From Dermatemys mawii (taxonomy: Eukaryota; Chordata; Testudines; Dermatemydidae), in assembly GCA_007922305.1 (NCBI GenBank), contig ML677348.1, positions 22,670,124-22,734,123 on the forward strand: 64,000 nt of DNA. The letters are read 5' to 3'. A program made the position numbers and the translations under genes. This document shows, in pieces, positions 52,521-64,000 of this stretch (its first letter is position 1; every line of letters begins with the position of its first letter). Under the pieces are notes generated by a model. The model searched no databases. It was given only the letters and a program-made list of their open reading frames with translations, and was not told the origin of the DNA.

Positions 52521-54414
52521 TCACTGTTGTAATTTAAAGGGAAGTAGGACAAATTTTGGGTCTAGTATCCTTGACACAGGCTTTCTGTGCCTACAGTATT
52601 TATATTTCGGCAAAGTAATTTCTAGAGTAAGAAGAATTGTTTTAATCTTTGTAAACGTGTATTGTGATCTTATCCTAAATCGTGCGGTCAGGCTGAGTTA
52701 GAACGTTAATAGGGGGCATGCAAGAATCACCTCCAGCAGATGCCATAGGAAATGCTGTTGACTTTGCCACTCAATCAGCAACCTGTAAAGGTAAGGGACA
52801 TTGTGCTGCTAGAGCACCCATCTCTTCGTAGCCTTGGGTCTGATTTTATTTCTCAGCTAGGTGGCATTTGAGGCCGTTGCCTCCCTATTCCTGCCTCTGA
52901 GCTCACAGCAGTTGCCTCATGTGATCTGGGTGGACTCTGGACAGCTACTCCTCAGTGCCCCTCTGGCTGCCTGTCACACTAGTCGAGAGGAGGAGAGAGA
53001 GAAGCTCTGCAAGCCTCAGAGAACAGGGTAGGCTCTGGACTGGCCTTGCTTGAGCCCCAGTGAAGAGCATCTAACTCAGCTCCCCTTCTCATGCAGCCTG
53101 GGATAGGAGCAGAAGGAGAACCTGGACAGAAGCCTGCAGCTGAGAAGCTGTGGCACTAGCTCTGCCCATATTTAGTGTTGATTTTGAAGCCCCAGCCCCT
53201 GGAATCATGTAATTACCAGAGAATCTCCTGCTTCATTTTAAAAACAAGCTTTTCCAGCTGTCATGTTTTCAGACAAAGGACTGCAGTGTGACCTGCAGGC
53301 ATGCAAAGACTTGGAACCCCGCAGGCTGATAAAATTAACTGGGAGCTTGCCACCTAGGAACAAACCCCATGAATCCTAAGTCAGTCTCACACTGTGCTAG
53401 ACTCCAATTCATGATTTTTGCACTCTTGAGGTTGGCAGCGCCAAAGATGGAAGCCGAGAATCAACAGCCCGTTCCACTGAGCTGAGGGAGGCAGGAGATT
53501 GGCTAGCTGGGGTTGTTGCAGGGGCTAAGGATGAAATGCCTGGGATTGGCAATGCATTGTCAAAGGTAGCGGATCAGTTGGTTGATTTGGGGATGCCTGT
53601 GGGGCAACGAGTGGACTGAGTATGGGACATGGAATAGTTGGGTTTGGGTCACAGAGAATTGCAAAGACTGAAGTTGGGGCAGACTGAGAATGATTGAATG
53701 GGAAACAGTACAGACTGGTGAAACTAGATAGGGAGAGGACAGAGAATGTATTGGCTTTAAGAAGACTACTTGTGTGTGTAAAAATTACTGTCACACACAA
53801 ATGTTTGTAGGATCTGGGCTTACATGTTGGGATCCTTTAGAGTGACAGAGTAAGATTATTATTATTCTGTTTGCCAGTCTTTCAAAGAGAAACTATGCCA
53901 TCAACAATCTTAGTTACAGTTTAATGTTTGTTGTTTTTGTGTCTTTATTTTTACTTTTAACATAAATGATTCTTTTTTAAATTAATAGTACTTTAGCATG
54001 GCCTACAGATACTTGTAATATTGCTTTAGCGCACAGCAGATTATGCTTTAGGTATACTTGATCTTATCAATAGACAACAAGAAATATATTCTTGTTAATA
54101 TTTGTCCCTGCTCAGTATGATTTTAAAAAGCCAAATTGCCAAAGAAAAATATTTGGATTGCCTAATTTTTTGTGTAAATTTTAAAGGGGAGCTCAGCTCA
54201 TAAGTCCCAACAAACAGCAGGAGAAATTAAGATAGGAAGAATGTAATTATTAGAGTTGGAATTTGGCCAGGATATCGGTGTTAGCACCCTTTTAATGAAC
54301 CAAAGATTCCAAGGGGAATGTGAAAGTACAGTTGACTTCTTTCAGTCTTAATTCTCGTTTTCTGAAAATTTTTAAAAGGTTCAAGAAAACATACACATAG
54401 CCATGCGTGTTGTG

Positions 54415-54490
54415 ATTTCAATAAAAATCTTACATTTCTGTAGTGCCTTATATCATGTGGGATGCTAAAGTGCTTTATATGTTGTACAGG
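54415..54490. repeat. MIR-like SINE fragment
   Basis: tttctgtagtgccttatatc and gctaaagtgctttatatgtt resemble the 3' part of MIR-like SINEs. Short. Confidence 0.35.
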
Positions 54491-55369
54491 AATGGTTCAT
54501 ATACCGTTGAAGGGCAGCCACCTCTGGAGTGGAGCATGACAGGTGTTTAACAGCATACTGCAATTCTATTTAGACATTTCTAATGCACCTATCAGTGTTG
54601 TATACAAAAACTCTCTTGTGGGAAGTGAGGAAGAAATGAAACTATGTATTATCCAACTACAATTGCTGGCTGAATTTAGGATAGAATGTCATTATTTAAA
54701 TTAGATTGCTCACAAAAATCATGCTAACATACGAGATCTTATGAAAAATGTTGTGGGATCTTTAATGATGTCAGACAGTTCTATCTTTAATCTGAAAGTA
54801 GCAGAGTGTCTCTTAATATTATGATGGTGTGACAGGATTGTGAAGGCTCATGTCTTATTGTACTGATTGGTCTGCATACAACATAAGAGCTTACTATTGC
54901 TACCAGCTAACGGACTTACCCTCAAGTGGTAGAGACCCATGTTTTGGTGTCAGAAGTCCTTCATTTAATCTCTGCTGATGGCCCAAGGTGGAGGTTGTAA
55001 CGTTATTTCAAGACTGATTCAGAATGAAAGAGTTACACTTACTTAGTAAGTGACCCACTTAGTTCATGAGGGTTTTCCTTGGGAGTGTGAGCCAACTTAG
55101 CTGTGAGATCTTATCAGGTCACAGAATAACATGGCATATTTAGAAACACACACAAAAAATGTTCACAATCCTCTGCTGCTGGCTGAGGATGACAGGCACA
55201 TACACACAAACTCTTTTGACACATTTACTTGGTGCAGAGATACAGCATGTTCATGCTTATTCATGCCTCCCTTTTACACGGATGTCTTTTTCAGTCTACG
55301 TAGTGACAAGGTAAACAGAAGGGCCAGTTGATGGACCAATTGATGGACCAATTCTCATTGAATTTATCT

Positions 55370-55690
55370 TACTCTTTTTTTAACCTAGTTTTAATTTTGG
55401 CCTTCACAATGTCCAGTGCCAATGAGTTCCACAGGTTAACTGTGCTTTGTGTGAAGTAGTACTTCCTTTTGTTTTAAACCTGTTGCATATTAATTTCATT
55501 GGGTGACCCTGGTTCTTTGTGTTATGTGAAGGGATAAATGTCCCTTCCTTATTCATTTGCTTCACACCAGTCCTGATTTTGTAGACCTCTATCATAGTGG
55601 TCCCCCCCACAGTCATCTCTTTTCCAAGCTGAAAATCTCAGTTTTATTAATCTCTCCTCATATGGAAGCGGTCCCATATCCCTGCTATTG
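55370..55690 (-). mobile_element. CR1/L3-type LINE fragment (antisense)
   Basis: cagtgccaatgagttccaca, gtgaagtagtacttcctttt and ttgtagacctctatcatagt are standard antisense phrases of this LINE clade. No intact frame. Confidence 0.65.
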
Positions 55691-57697
55691 CTTACAAAGT
55701 AGAAAGTGGAGTTATCAATTGTGAGAATGGGTTTGATTTTTTAAAATCTGAAAACTGAAAAATGCTTTAGGCAGATTTAAGCTTTCAGGTCCACTACTAG
55801 ATGCTGCAAGTGAAGAAACAGAATGTTGAAGGAACAACGAAAAGAATCAACATTGACATTAATGCAAGGTGGTTGGCTGAACATGAAAAATGACCTGATG
55901 TGGCAACAAGCGTTCATACCAGGAAAAGTGCATTCCTACTTAATGCTATTGATTGTGTCTTCTGAAAAGAAAACCACAAAATATCGTGTGCAAGTTTTGA
56001 ATAGGTCAACCAAGAATGCTGAGAAAAGCATGAGGTGTTCTCCAAATATTTAGAGAACTTCTCCGTCTCTCAAAGAAGAAATGGAGGTCTCTTCAAGTGC
56101 AATCTTCTTAATCTTCTCACACTTAAGTGTTCAGGACATTGTTTAAATCTCATAGAACAACAGTCTATTGTGTATTTCAATAATTCTTCCACAACCACCA
56201 TCATCTTCACTGGTGGATGGAAAAAGACCAATTTATGCCCTAGCTTCCCAATTACACTTGTTGGAACCCTCAGGAAGTTTGTCTCTATATTTGATCTAGC
56301 TATACCATAAATGCATATAAATTTGCATTGAGCATGATTCTTGCAGGACTCTCGTTAAAATGTAGTTTGCATCTTATACAACAAGGGATTTTACAGAGAA
56401 TCTCAAAACTTAACAAAGCAACTGAAGATGATTTCCAAAAGACTTTGGCAGATTACAGGCTGATGACATCTCAGTCTCTGTGGAAATCTATCTTAATTTA
56501 GTTAGTAACCAAAGAACTGAAGCCACAGAAGGACAAAATTGAAAAATGATTTGGAGAAGCTGTAGTAGCTTAATTGCAAGATTGGATCTTAAATATAAGG
56601 GTCATAGGTTGAGTACAAGAAGAAACCTGAAATACACATGATCTGGGCAAAATTCCTTTCTGTCACTTAAAATTGAATATCCAGATTTCCAACCTAAATC
56701 TGTGTTTGAGGGAAGGTCACAGTTTGTTGCATCAAATAGTGGAAATTTATGGAAGTAAAATCAAGGAAGACAGAACATGTGACTTAGATATCTTTTAGTT
56801 TTGGAAAGGATCTGCTCTCCTGTCCAGCCAGTTCGTTAATTGTGCGTTCTTATTAGCACATTTGTTCTGATTCGTTTGAAACATTGTATTGGGCTGGGAT
56901 GCTGGGAAGGTGAGCAAGTTATTAAAAGTGTATCTGAATATAACGATAGATACAAAAGAGGGAGAGGCCTGACTTGATAATAAACTGATATCTCAGCTGT
57001 TGTATTCTTGTATTTAATTACAGAGTTGCAAGCTTTTCATTGTGGACAGTGCACTAGCATTTTTATGTCTGAGGGATAATCATGTTTACAAAGTGAATTG
57101 GATAACTTATTTTGTGTTTAATAAAATCTTTATAGGCTTTTTTTTTAGGGTGGTCTCTCTCTGGCTGTGTACTTGTGGGGAGGGAGAAAGTTGGGGTTTT
57201 TTTGTTTCCTTCCAGAAAGGGGTGCATAATGGACCTCCATTTTCTACCAACTTAAAATACACAGTCGCAGCCACATCATTTGTGAAGAAAGTAGCACTTA
57301 GGTTAGTAAAAATAGCAGATGATATTAGGAGCATCAGGGCAAGAAGACTCCTTTTGTAATGTTTTTTGGACAGTCCTGTGAAACAAATTCGTTCCTGTGC
57401 ATGATACCTGGATAGAGATTGCCTCCTTTAGGTATGTATCGGTCAAGTGTTCACGTAGAATTAAAATCTATGAGGCCAGATTCTGATTCATGCTGGCATA
57501 AATCTGGAGTAATTTTACAGTCTACAGTGGAGTCTTTCTTGATTTATATCAGAGAAGTTGGCCACAATTTGGTTGTTAGTCCTTAGGCTTCTGATATGGT
57601 CATAAAAGGATATTCAACTATACATTTTCTAAATCTCTGGTCAGTTAGTTACTTAATCCAATGTTGTAGTCATTCTAGAGCAAAGTTGCTTAGCTTG

Positions 57698-57724
57698 GAT
57701 TTGTGTGTGTGTGTGTGTGTGTGA
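57698..57724. repeat. (TG)n microsatellite
   Basis: A pure run of about 12 TG dinucleotides. Shorter TG runs occur near 6144, 50755 and 61923. Confidence 0.9.
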
Positions 57725-60073
57725 ACTACCACACAACTAATGCATAGTGGTGGCCTTAACTACTTTTATAATTATCCATATATATAGTTCTATCATTACT
57801 TTGAGTTATAATGTAACTACTGTTTTTTTCAGTAGAGAGAAACTCTGTTGTTGTAATGAAATAAAGCACATTATTTTGCAGTTAGCTCATATAACCTCTA
57901 TGCTTGTTGTGCCTCATAGAAGATCCAAGGTGACGTACAGTTATGAGAACAGAGAGCTGGAGACTGAAGGGATAATACTGAAGTTAATATCAGAATTCAC
58001 AATAGTTGTCAATAAAATGTCAATAAAGCATCTAACTTACTAGTCCCATGTAAATATTGACAGATAATTATTGGTTTAGTTATTATTATTATTTATTGTT
58101 TGGTATTCTGAAGGATGGAAAGAGTAACTGGATAAAATTGAGTGGATTCCTGTTTCTTGAGCACTTTTCTGTGCAGATATTTTAGTAAAAAGTGTTACTC
58201 ACATCAAACAGTATGAAATCTGTTGTCACGCACACGGTATCCATTACATGGATCATCGTTCATGTCGTGCTCCCGTCAGTACCTGGCCCAGGTTGGGAAA
58301 GCTAAGATCCAACCAGCAGACCAAATTCGGTGATAAATCCTGGTCACACGTCACTTGAGGAACATTGCACATACGTTAAGAAGAATACATTGATGTTCCC
58401 AATGCAATTTATTTCTTGTACAATCTTCAGATAAAAGAATATATTTGTTTGAATGATTAAAGTAAAATTTAGTTTTGTATACACTCTTTTGTATGCCTGT
58501 AGGATGTGTAGAATGAGAGGTAAAGTAGATTTGTATTATTAATTCTTCACAATAGAAATGAGAAGTCCTTGATGTCTACAATACAGTATACTTCATTTAA
58601 CTGGGGCATGGTTAGCCTTCAGAGGAGCTGATTCTCATTTTCTTGCTGGAGGCCGTTAAATTGTTGAAAGACAAGACTGGTAATCAAGAAAGTCATGTTT
58701 GCTAGGCTCATGCAAATCCTTGTGTGGTGTGAAGCAAGGAGCACAAGATTGTTAAACTCCTGTTCAAGTTAAAGCATTGGATGTAGTCTTCCATGGTAGT
58801 ATCAACCCTGTTTGGCATGCTTTACTGCCAAGAGCACATGATCAAAGGGAGAGCAGGGTTGATGGAGAAATGTGTGATAGCATAGCCATATGATCTCTTT
58901 CTGAGTATGTACGCATTGCGACCTGAGATGTGATTGCATGGCTAAAAATAAGAGTGAAGATGCAGAGGCATGGGCTTCTAGTTGCATTGCTAGCTGGTGC
59001 CCTTGCATCTATGCTGCTGTTTTTAGCTGTGCTAACATGGGTATGTCTACCCATGCTGCAATCAGACCATATAGTGCAGCGTATCCCTATCCTTCATCAG
59101 TGACTTCTCTGGTAAGCTTGAGTAACATGGAAGTCTCACAAAAGAGTTCTCATTAATGTGGGATTGGCTTCCACTGCATTCACATTCAGGTTATTCGCTT
59201 TCTACCTTTGACTTACAAATGTAACACTTAGTGCCTGTGCAGTGCAGGTTTAAGTCCATAACTGGGATGTCTGTCAGGGAACTGATTGAGTCTAATAATT
59301 GTGATTGATGGCTATTTTAGTAGAACAACTTTGACAAAATTTGTGCACAGTGGTAGACACATTTGACCAGTTCTATGAAATTAAGTGTTTTTAACTGTCT
59401 CTGAATTTCTTGTCTGTGGTTCCTTAACAAAAAAAAATTGTCAAAGGTTAAATGAGAAAATAAATGCTTTTATTTAGTACAATATTATGGAACAGCATGG
59501 GTGATTCCATAATTAATGATGAAGGTCACTTGCTATTATTGGGCTAATTTGCATACTTTTCTAACTTCACTAAAACTAAACCAATCCACCCAGAGACATC
59601 TCATTTCAGACTAGCTTTTTCTTTTCTGAAAAGTATGGGTCAATTCAAGCAAGGAGTTTTGGAAAGGTAGGAGTTTTAAAAAAACATACTTGTCATTCAC
59701 TTTTCAAAGGTTTTCCTCACACTGTTTTGACCCCATATTATTTCTGAAACAGATAAATTTTCAAACTTTACTTTCTCAGTATAGCCGAAGGATTAGAAGT
59801 GATTTAAAAGTCGACTTGAAGTTCAGGTGACCATGATTTAGATATTTAAAGGTATTATCGTGTAAGTACCATAACACAGATGCCCCTGTAGTTAAAATAT
59901 ATACTCATACATTATGTACATGTGTAATTTCAATGGATGTAATACATTATATACACCAATTAAACATGCCTTTTCAAAAGTGTGTGTGGCTCAGATGCCA
60001 AAGGCCCTTCTGAGGAGAGGGAAGAATGACTGTATGGGAGGTACAGAGTTAGGAAGATTATGTAGCCTCTTAA

Positions 60074-60390
60074 GGCTATGTCTACATTACAAACTAGGAG
60101 TGTGATTTTGTTCCCCCCGCTTGTGTAGACATACTTGAGGTTAGCACTCACTGAGCTATAAATAGCAGTGTAACTGCAGTGGTATGGGTAATGTCAGTGG
60201 AGGCAGAGTTTAGCTATGTCAAATATGTACCTACTTGTTTCAGATGAGTTTGTAATCAGCATGCTAAGCTATACTTCTGCTTGTAACCCGTGCAACTGAG
60301 GACGGGGCTACAATGCCATTTTTACTCATGCTAGTATATGTGTACACAATAGGGGAAATCATACCCCTAGATTTTAGTGTAGACATAGCC
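60074..60390. mobile_element. Complete Harbinger-type MITE, TSD TAA
   Basis: GGCTATGTCTACA at the left and TGTAGACATAGCC at the right form a perfect 13-bp terminal inverted repeat. Both sides are flanked by TAA (60071-60073, 60391-60393), the preferred PIF/Harbinger target. 317 bp, no coding potential. Confidence 0.88.
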
Positions 60391-60555
60391 TAAGATAGGT
60401 GGGACTGGCCTGCAGGATGCACCAGAGGAAAAGCCACATGGGAAATGTGACATAGGAAGTCAGATATGGAGGCAGCAGGCTGTCTGTAAAAGAATAGCTT
60501 TTATCTCTGTGTACTTTAAAAGGTCGGTCAGAGCACCTTGCAGTGTCTGAAGCAG

Positions 60556-60665
60556 GGATTTCCAAACTTGGTTTGCAGCTTGTTCGGGGTAAGCCCCGGC
60601 GGGCCGCGAGATGCTTTATTTACCTGAGTGTCTGGGGTACGGCCTCTTACAGCTTCCAGTGGCCA
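60556..60665. mobile_element. Truncated hAT MITE (family of 42416)
   Basis: gatttccaaacttggtttg, cagcttgttcggggtaagcc and gggccgcgagatgctttatt match the left half of the 42416-42659 element. The right half is missing or unrecognisable. Confidence 0.7.
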
Positions 60666-61166
60666 TGGTTACAAATACATAGTTAACTGTAAAGGTCACC
60701 AATACTACCTTAACTGCCACTATCATCCTAGAACAAAGAGAAACGAGACCATCATATCCATCATGCAATTTCATCTCATTAGTGATCACAAAAATGTTAA
60801 TCCCTTACCTTATAATATTACTTGGAGCAGGAACTGTTTCTTACTCTGTGGTCTACACTGTAAAGTTGAATTTATCTGCATTAAATCAATCCTTTCACTT
60901 TGCCGTCCTCACTACGATGCCATTTAGGTTGACCTAAAAGGGTCATTAAATTGATTTCCAAACTCCTGCCCGACGAGGGGAGTAGCACTGAAATCGACGT
61001 TTCACTAGCATTAGTGAGGACGCAATTTGATGTTACCGGCCTTCAGGAGCTATCCCAGAGTGCTCCATTGTGACCGCTCTGGATAGCGCTCTCAACGCGA
61101 ATGCACTGGGCAGTTAGACAGGAGGAGCCCCGGGAACTTTTGAATCTCATTTCTTCTTTGGCCAGC

Positions 61167-62671
61167 ATGGCGAGATCTCCTGCACAGCTCACCATGCAGA
61201 ACCCACAATCAGAGGAGACCATTCAGTCCCAGAATTGAAAAGGGGTCCCAGCATGGATCGCAAAGGAGGTGCTAGATTTGATCGCCGTGTGGGAAGATGA
61301 ATCCATGCTGGCAGAACTGCAATCCAAAAAAAGAAATGCCAATACATATGCCAAAGTCTCCAACGGCCTGATGGAGAGAGGCCACAACAGGGACACACAG
61401 CAGTGCCGTGTTAAAATTAAGGAGTTGAGGCAAGCCTATCAGAAAACCAAAGAAGCCAATGGATGCTCTGGGTAACAGCCCAAGACATGCCACTTCTACA
61501 CTGAGCTGCATGCCATTGTGGGCGGGGGAGTGCGCCACAAATACCCCATCCATGTCTGTGGACTCCAGCGATAGGGTGATTGTTAGTAAGGCAGAGGATT
61601 TGCTAGATGAGGAAGATGAGGTGGAGGACTATGATGGTGAGGAGTCTATAGAACAGGCAAGCAGAGACACCCAAAAGCCAGGAGCTGTTCTTCACCCTGG
61701 AGCTAGTAACCTCTCAACCCTCCCAGGACAGTATCCCAGATGGGGAAGGCGTACAAGGCAGCCCTGGTGAGTGTCTCTTGGTCAATGGAGTACCCACTTG
61801 ACAAGCTGTTGTTTTTTAATGATTATTGTGCCCTGAGGACTTGGGATGCAAGAGTCTTTGCAAGAGTGTCTGTATGTTAAAAGAAATAGTCCCAGCAATT
61901 TCCTGAGTGGTTTTTTTCTTGGTGTGTGTGTGTGTGGGGGTTGAATCTGGATGGCCAGCAGCCTTTGTGATTGTTTGACAATGCGTTTTCTGACCACGAT
62001 GCGGGAGAGGGGTCACAGATGCTGTGCTGTTAGCTTCTGGCTAGCAGGGATCTTCCCTGATACCAGCAAGGCTTAGGGGGGAAGGGTGCAACTCTCATCA
62101 TAAGAGAATTTTATCTTTGGGTTTTTTTTTCAAAATGCCACTCTCCCCTTTTTCGTCTGACAGATGAAACTGTTTCCAGCCTCCCCCTCTCATCTGCGTC
62201 CCACAGGCTTGCGCAGATAAGATGGCGTAAAAAATACATGTGGGATGAGATGCTCACAGAGCTCATGCAGTCCTCTCGGACTGAAAGAGCAGAGCTTAAG
62301 GCTTGGAGACAGTCAGTGCTGGACTGCCGGAAAGCGGTAACTGAGTGTGAGGAAAGAAGTGATGAGTGGGAGCAGAGAAGGGACGAAAGGGAGCAACGGA
62401 GGGACGAGCGCGATCAACGGAGGGATGAGTGAGAGGAGAGAAAGCAGAAAGCAATGCTCCATAGTCTTGTGGATCAAACCAACATGCTCTGGTGTCTGGA
62501 GCAAAGACTGCCACTGCAGCCCCTCTGTAACCGCACCCCCTCCTCCCCAAGTTCCCTAGCCTCATCGCCAGGACTCCTAAGAACGTGAGGGGAGGCAGTG
62601 TCCGGGCACCTTGCCACTCCACTCCAGAGGACCGCCCAAGCACCAGAAAGGTGGCACTCGCAAAGTTGTGA
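61167..62671 (+). pseudogene. Myb/SANT-like DNA-binding pseudogene (Harbinger-derived), two exons
   Basis: Reads as a member of the turtle Myb/SANT-like family that accompanies Harbinger transposases. Exon 1 encodes the MADF/SANT-type domain: AWIAKEVLDLIAVWEDESML, then KVSNGLMERGHNRDTQQC and IKELRQAYQKTKEANG (about 61251-61470), followed by an acidic stretch (DLLDEEDEVEDYDGEES, about 61600-61650). A gtgagt donor near 61768 and the acceptor tctgacag ending at 62160 fit a family intron; exon 2 continues DETVSSLPLSSASHRLAQI, a Glu/Arg-rich helix and PLCNRTPSSPSSLASSP. Stops at 61236 (TGA), 61473 (TAA) and 62430 (TGA) and at least two frameshifts disable it. The C-terminal stop is at 62669-62671 and AATAAA at 62784-62789. 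Confidence 0.82.
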
Positions 62672-62783
62672 CTTGTTGTGTGTTCTTGTCCTCCCCTGAC
62701 CTGCCTCCCGCCCGGTGCTTGCCCCCTCACGCACTCCTTTCAGAGCTACATTTGCAGCAATCCCCCCATTTCTGTTACCCGTT

Positions 62784-62789
62784 AATAAA
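62784..62789 (+). terminator. Poly(A) signal of the Myb/SANT pseudogene
   Basis: AATAAA in gttaataaagaatgc, about 110 bp after the ancestral stop. It survives although the gene is dead. Confidence 0.6.
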
Positions 62790-62886
62790 GAATGCATGGT
62801 TTTCAAACAACAATGGCTTTATTATTGCTCAGCAAGCAATGAGGGAATGTGGGAGGGCGGCTGGCTTAAAGTTCAGTGCAGGGGAG

Positions 62887-64000
62887 TGTGACGGGGCAGA
62901 CCAGCCCCGCACTGGAACAGAAGGAGTTAACCATTCCCTCCTAGCAGAGGAAGCCACGCCCCGGAAGCGCTACTGGGCATGCTCACGCTGCCAGAGTGGT
63001 ATAAAAGCCTGCAAGACCGCTCAGTCTGGGCTGGCTGCCGAAGAGGAAGGACGCTCTGCAGAGACTCCAGCCCTGGACCAGGTACAGCCCTTACCAGGGA
63101 GAGCTGCGGGGCTGGGAGTGCGGCTCCGAGGCCCATGGTGAGGGCGACCCCAGCAAGTGGAGGCGGCTGCTGAGGATCTCCAGTATCCTGGAGCTGCAGA
63201 GACCATGGGGAATGGAGAACAGGTGGGAAGTGACCCAGGGAAGGTAAGGGAGTGGTACCTCCCACCACTGTGAGGTCAGTGTGTTGTGGTCAGGATCCCC
63301 GCTGACCCCGGGTTGGAGTACTCCGCCCGGATAGGGCCCTGGGTCGGAGCCCAGTGAAGGTGGGAAGGCTCGGGCTCCCGCACCGGGGGTTACAACCCCC
63401 ACCCCCCGCCTTTTCCACGTCGTGATACCACAACTCAACTCAGACCCCAGGCTTTGGAGTGACTCCGGCCACTGGGCCACGCTGCCATAGAGGCACTATA
63501 TAGAGGTTTGGACTATTAGGCCACACTCTCTCATTAGGGGAAGAGAGCGGGACTGACTCTGGTCATTGGGCCATGCTGCCATAGCGGCGCTATATAGAAA
63601 CTTGGACTATTAGTCCGCACTCTCCCATTAGGGGAGGAGGACGGGACCGACTCTGGCCATTGGGCCATGCCTCCGTTGAGGCGCTGTGTAGAGACTTGGA
63701 CTATTAAGGAGCACTCTCCCATTGGGGGACGAGAACGAGACTGACTCTGGCCCTTAGGCCTCATTGATATAGGGGCCTAGACCCAGGACTCCGGCTGCTA
63801 GGTCCTATGCCCCGTCAGGAGAGCGGGACTCAGGAGGGCCCTGGCCTGTGGGCTGCACTGTTGTTGGACCCTCAGAGAGGGAGGAGTAGAATAGGCGGGG
63901 TTACCTCTCGTCCCCAAAGGGGGCCGATGAGGTGCCATCCCCACCACAGGAAGCAAGAGAAAGGAAAAGGACACGTAGAAATAAAAAAAAAAGTTTTATA
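62887..64000 (+). mobile_element. LTR retrotransposon 5' LTR and leader, runs off the window
   Basis: Starts TGTGACGGGGCAGACC, directly after the 3' end of the Myb/SANT unit. It has CCAAT-less GC-rich upstream sequence, a TATA box (ggTATAAAAgcc near 62999), then a GC-rich transcribed leader with ccggatagggccctgggtc and a 94-bp tandem repeat (63461-63750). The LTR/leader boundary and primer-binding site could not be fixed. No gag/pol frame occurs before the window ends. The architecture favours a Ty3/gypsy-type element related to 31640-32300. The high CpG content suggests it is young. Confidence 0.6.
63461..63752 (+). repeat. 94-bp tandem repeat, about 3 units
   Basis: gactc(c/t)ggccactgggccac recurs at 63461, 63555, 63649 and (start only) 63743, exactly 94 bp apart. 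Each unit contains gccatagaggcactatatag, tttggactattag and cactctcycattagggg. It lies in the leader of the LTR element. Confidence 0.9.

Larger units (their letters stand above)
44761..64000 (+). other. ENOX1: Putative ENOX1 intron 1 (repeat-rich, no exon recognised)
   Basis: If the CpG island is ENOX1 exon 1, the rest of the window is its first intron. I see no ENOX1 coding exon here. Recognisable contents are listed separately: MITEs at 48521, 49064, 50788 and 60074, a LINE at about 51.78 kb, a Myb/SANT pseudogene and an LTR element. The stretches 44.8-47.0, 52.5-54.4 and 55.7-60.0 kb hold only AT-rich DNA and simple repeats as far as I can tell. Confidence 0.45.

Noticed and set aside
55823..56310. 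Possible broken gene (open frames of 76 and 91 codons)
   Set aside because: The peptides match nothing I recognise and lack splice or domain support. Too weak to call a pseudogene.
62296..63480. Open frames of 100-176 codons around the LTR element and the end of the Myb unit
   Set aside because: They cross element boundaries and tandem repeats and are explained by the Myb/SANT pseudogene and the non-coding LTR leader.

Overview
The window is vertebrate nuclear DNA, most likely from a turtle. Genes are split into short exons, intergenic tracts are long and AT-rich, and there is one promoter-type CpG island. Interspersed repeats are dense: CR1/L3-type LINEs, hAT and PIF/Harbinger MITEs, Penelope-like fold-back tails, and a Myb/SANT (Harbinger-type) gene family that is abundant in turtles. 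Species assignment rests on recalled repeat families and is inference. There are no bacterial-type operons, CRISPR arrays or rRNA/tRNA genes.

Layout. (1) About 1-11.2 kb holds the 3' four coding exons of CCDC122 on the + strand (653-768, 5229-5627, 8931-9047, 11008-11157). All are phase-compatible and flanked by AG/GT splice signals; the 5' end of the gene lies before the window. (2) About 11.2-43.3 kb is intergenic: LINE fragments, DNA-transposon fossils, candidate LTRs and a decayed autonomous hAT element (ZMYM1-like/TTF zinc-finger type, about 26.3-29.97 kb) that carries a nested 777-bp TIR element with a GC-rich core. (3) About 43.35-44.75 kb is a strong CpG island. By conserved gene order (CCDC122 followed by ENOX1 in the same orientation) it is the probable ENOX1 promoter and non-coding first exon, with a candidate splice donor at 44068/44069. 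(4) About 44.1-64 kb would then be ENOX1 intron 1. It holds further MITEs, a LINE fragment on the + strand, and at the right edge a decayed two-exon Myb/SANT pseudogene interrupted by an LTR retrotransposon that runs out of the window.

The most informative structures are mobile-element junctions that can be read exactly. Three fold-back (head-to-head) repeats at 908-1109, 15924-16138 and 20499-20674 are each bounded by perfect direct repeats of different length (14, 9 and 15 bp), so each integrated as one unit. Their arms carry remnants of a CUGANGA / stem II / GAAA pattern like a hammerhead ribozyme core, which fits Penelope-like retroelements. Several MITEs have exact or near-exact 8-bp (hAT) or 3-bp (Harbinger) target duplications. 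One old LINE fragment (42.07-43.02 kb) was hit by one of each.

No intact novel protein-coding system was found. The coding content is CCDC122 exons plus transposon-derived pseudogenes.
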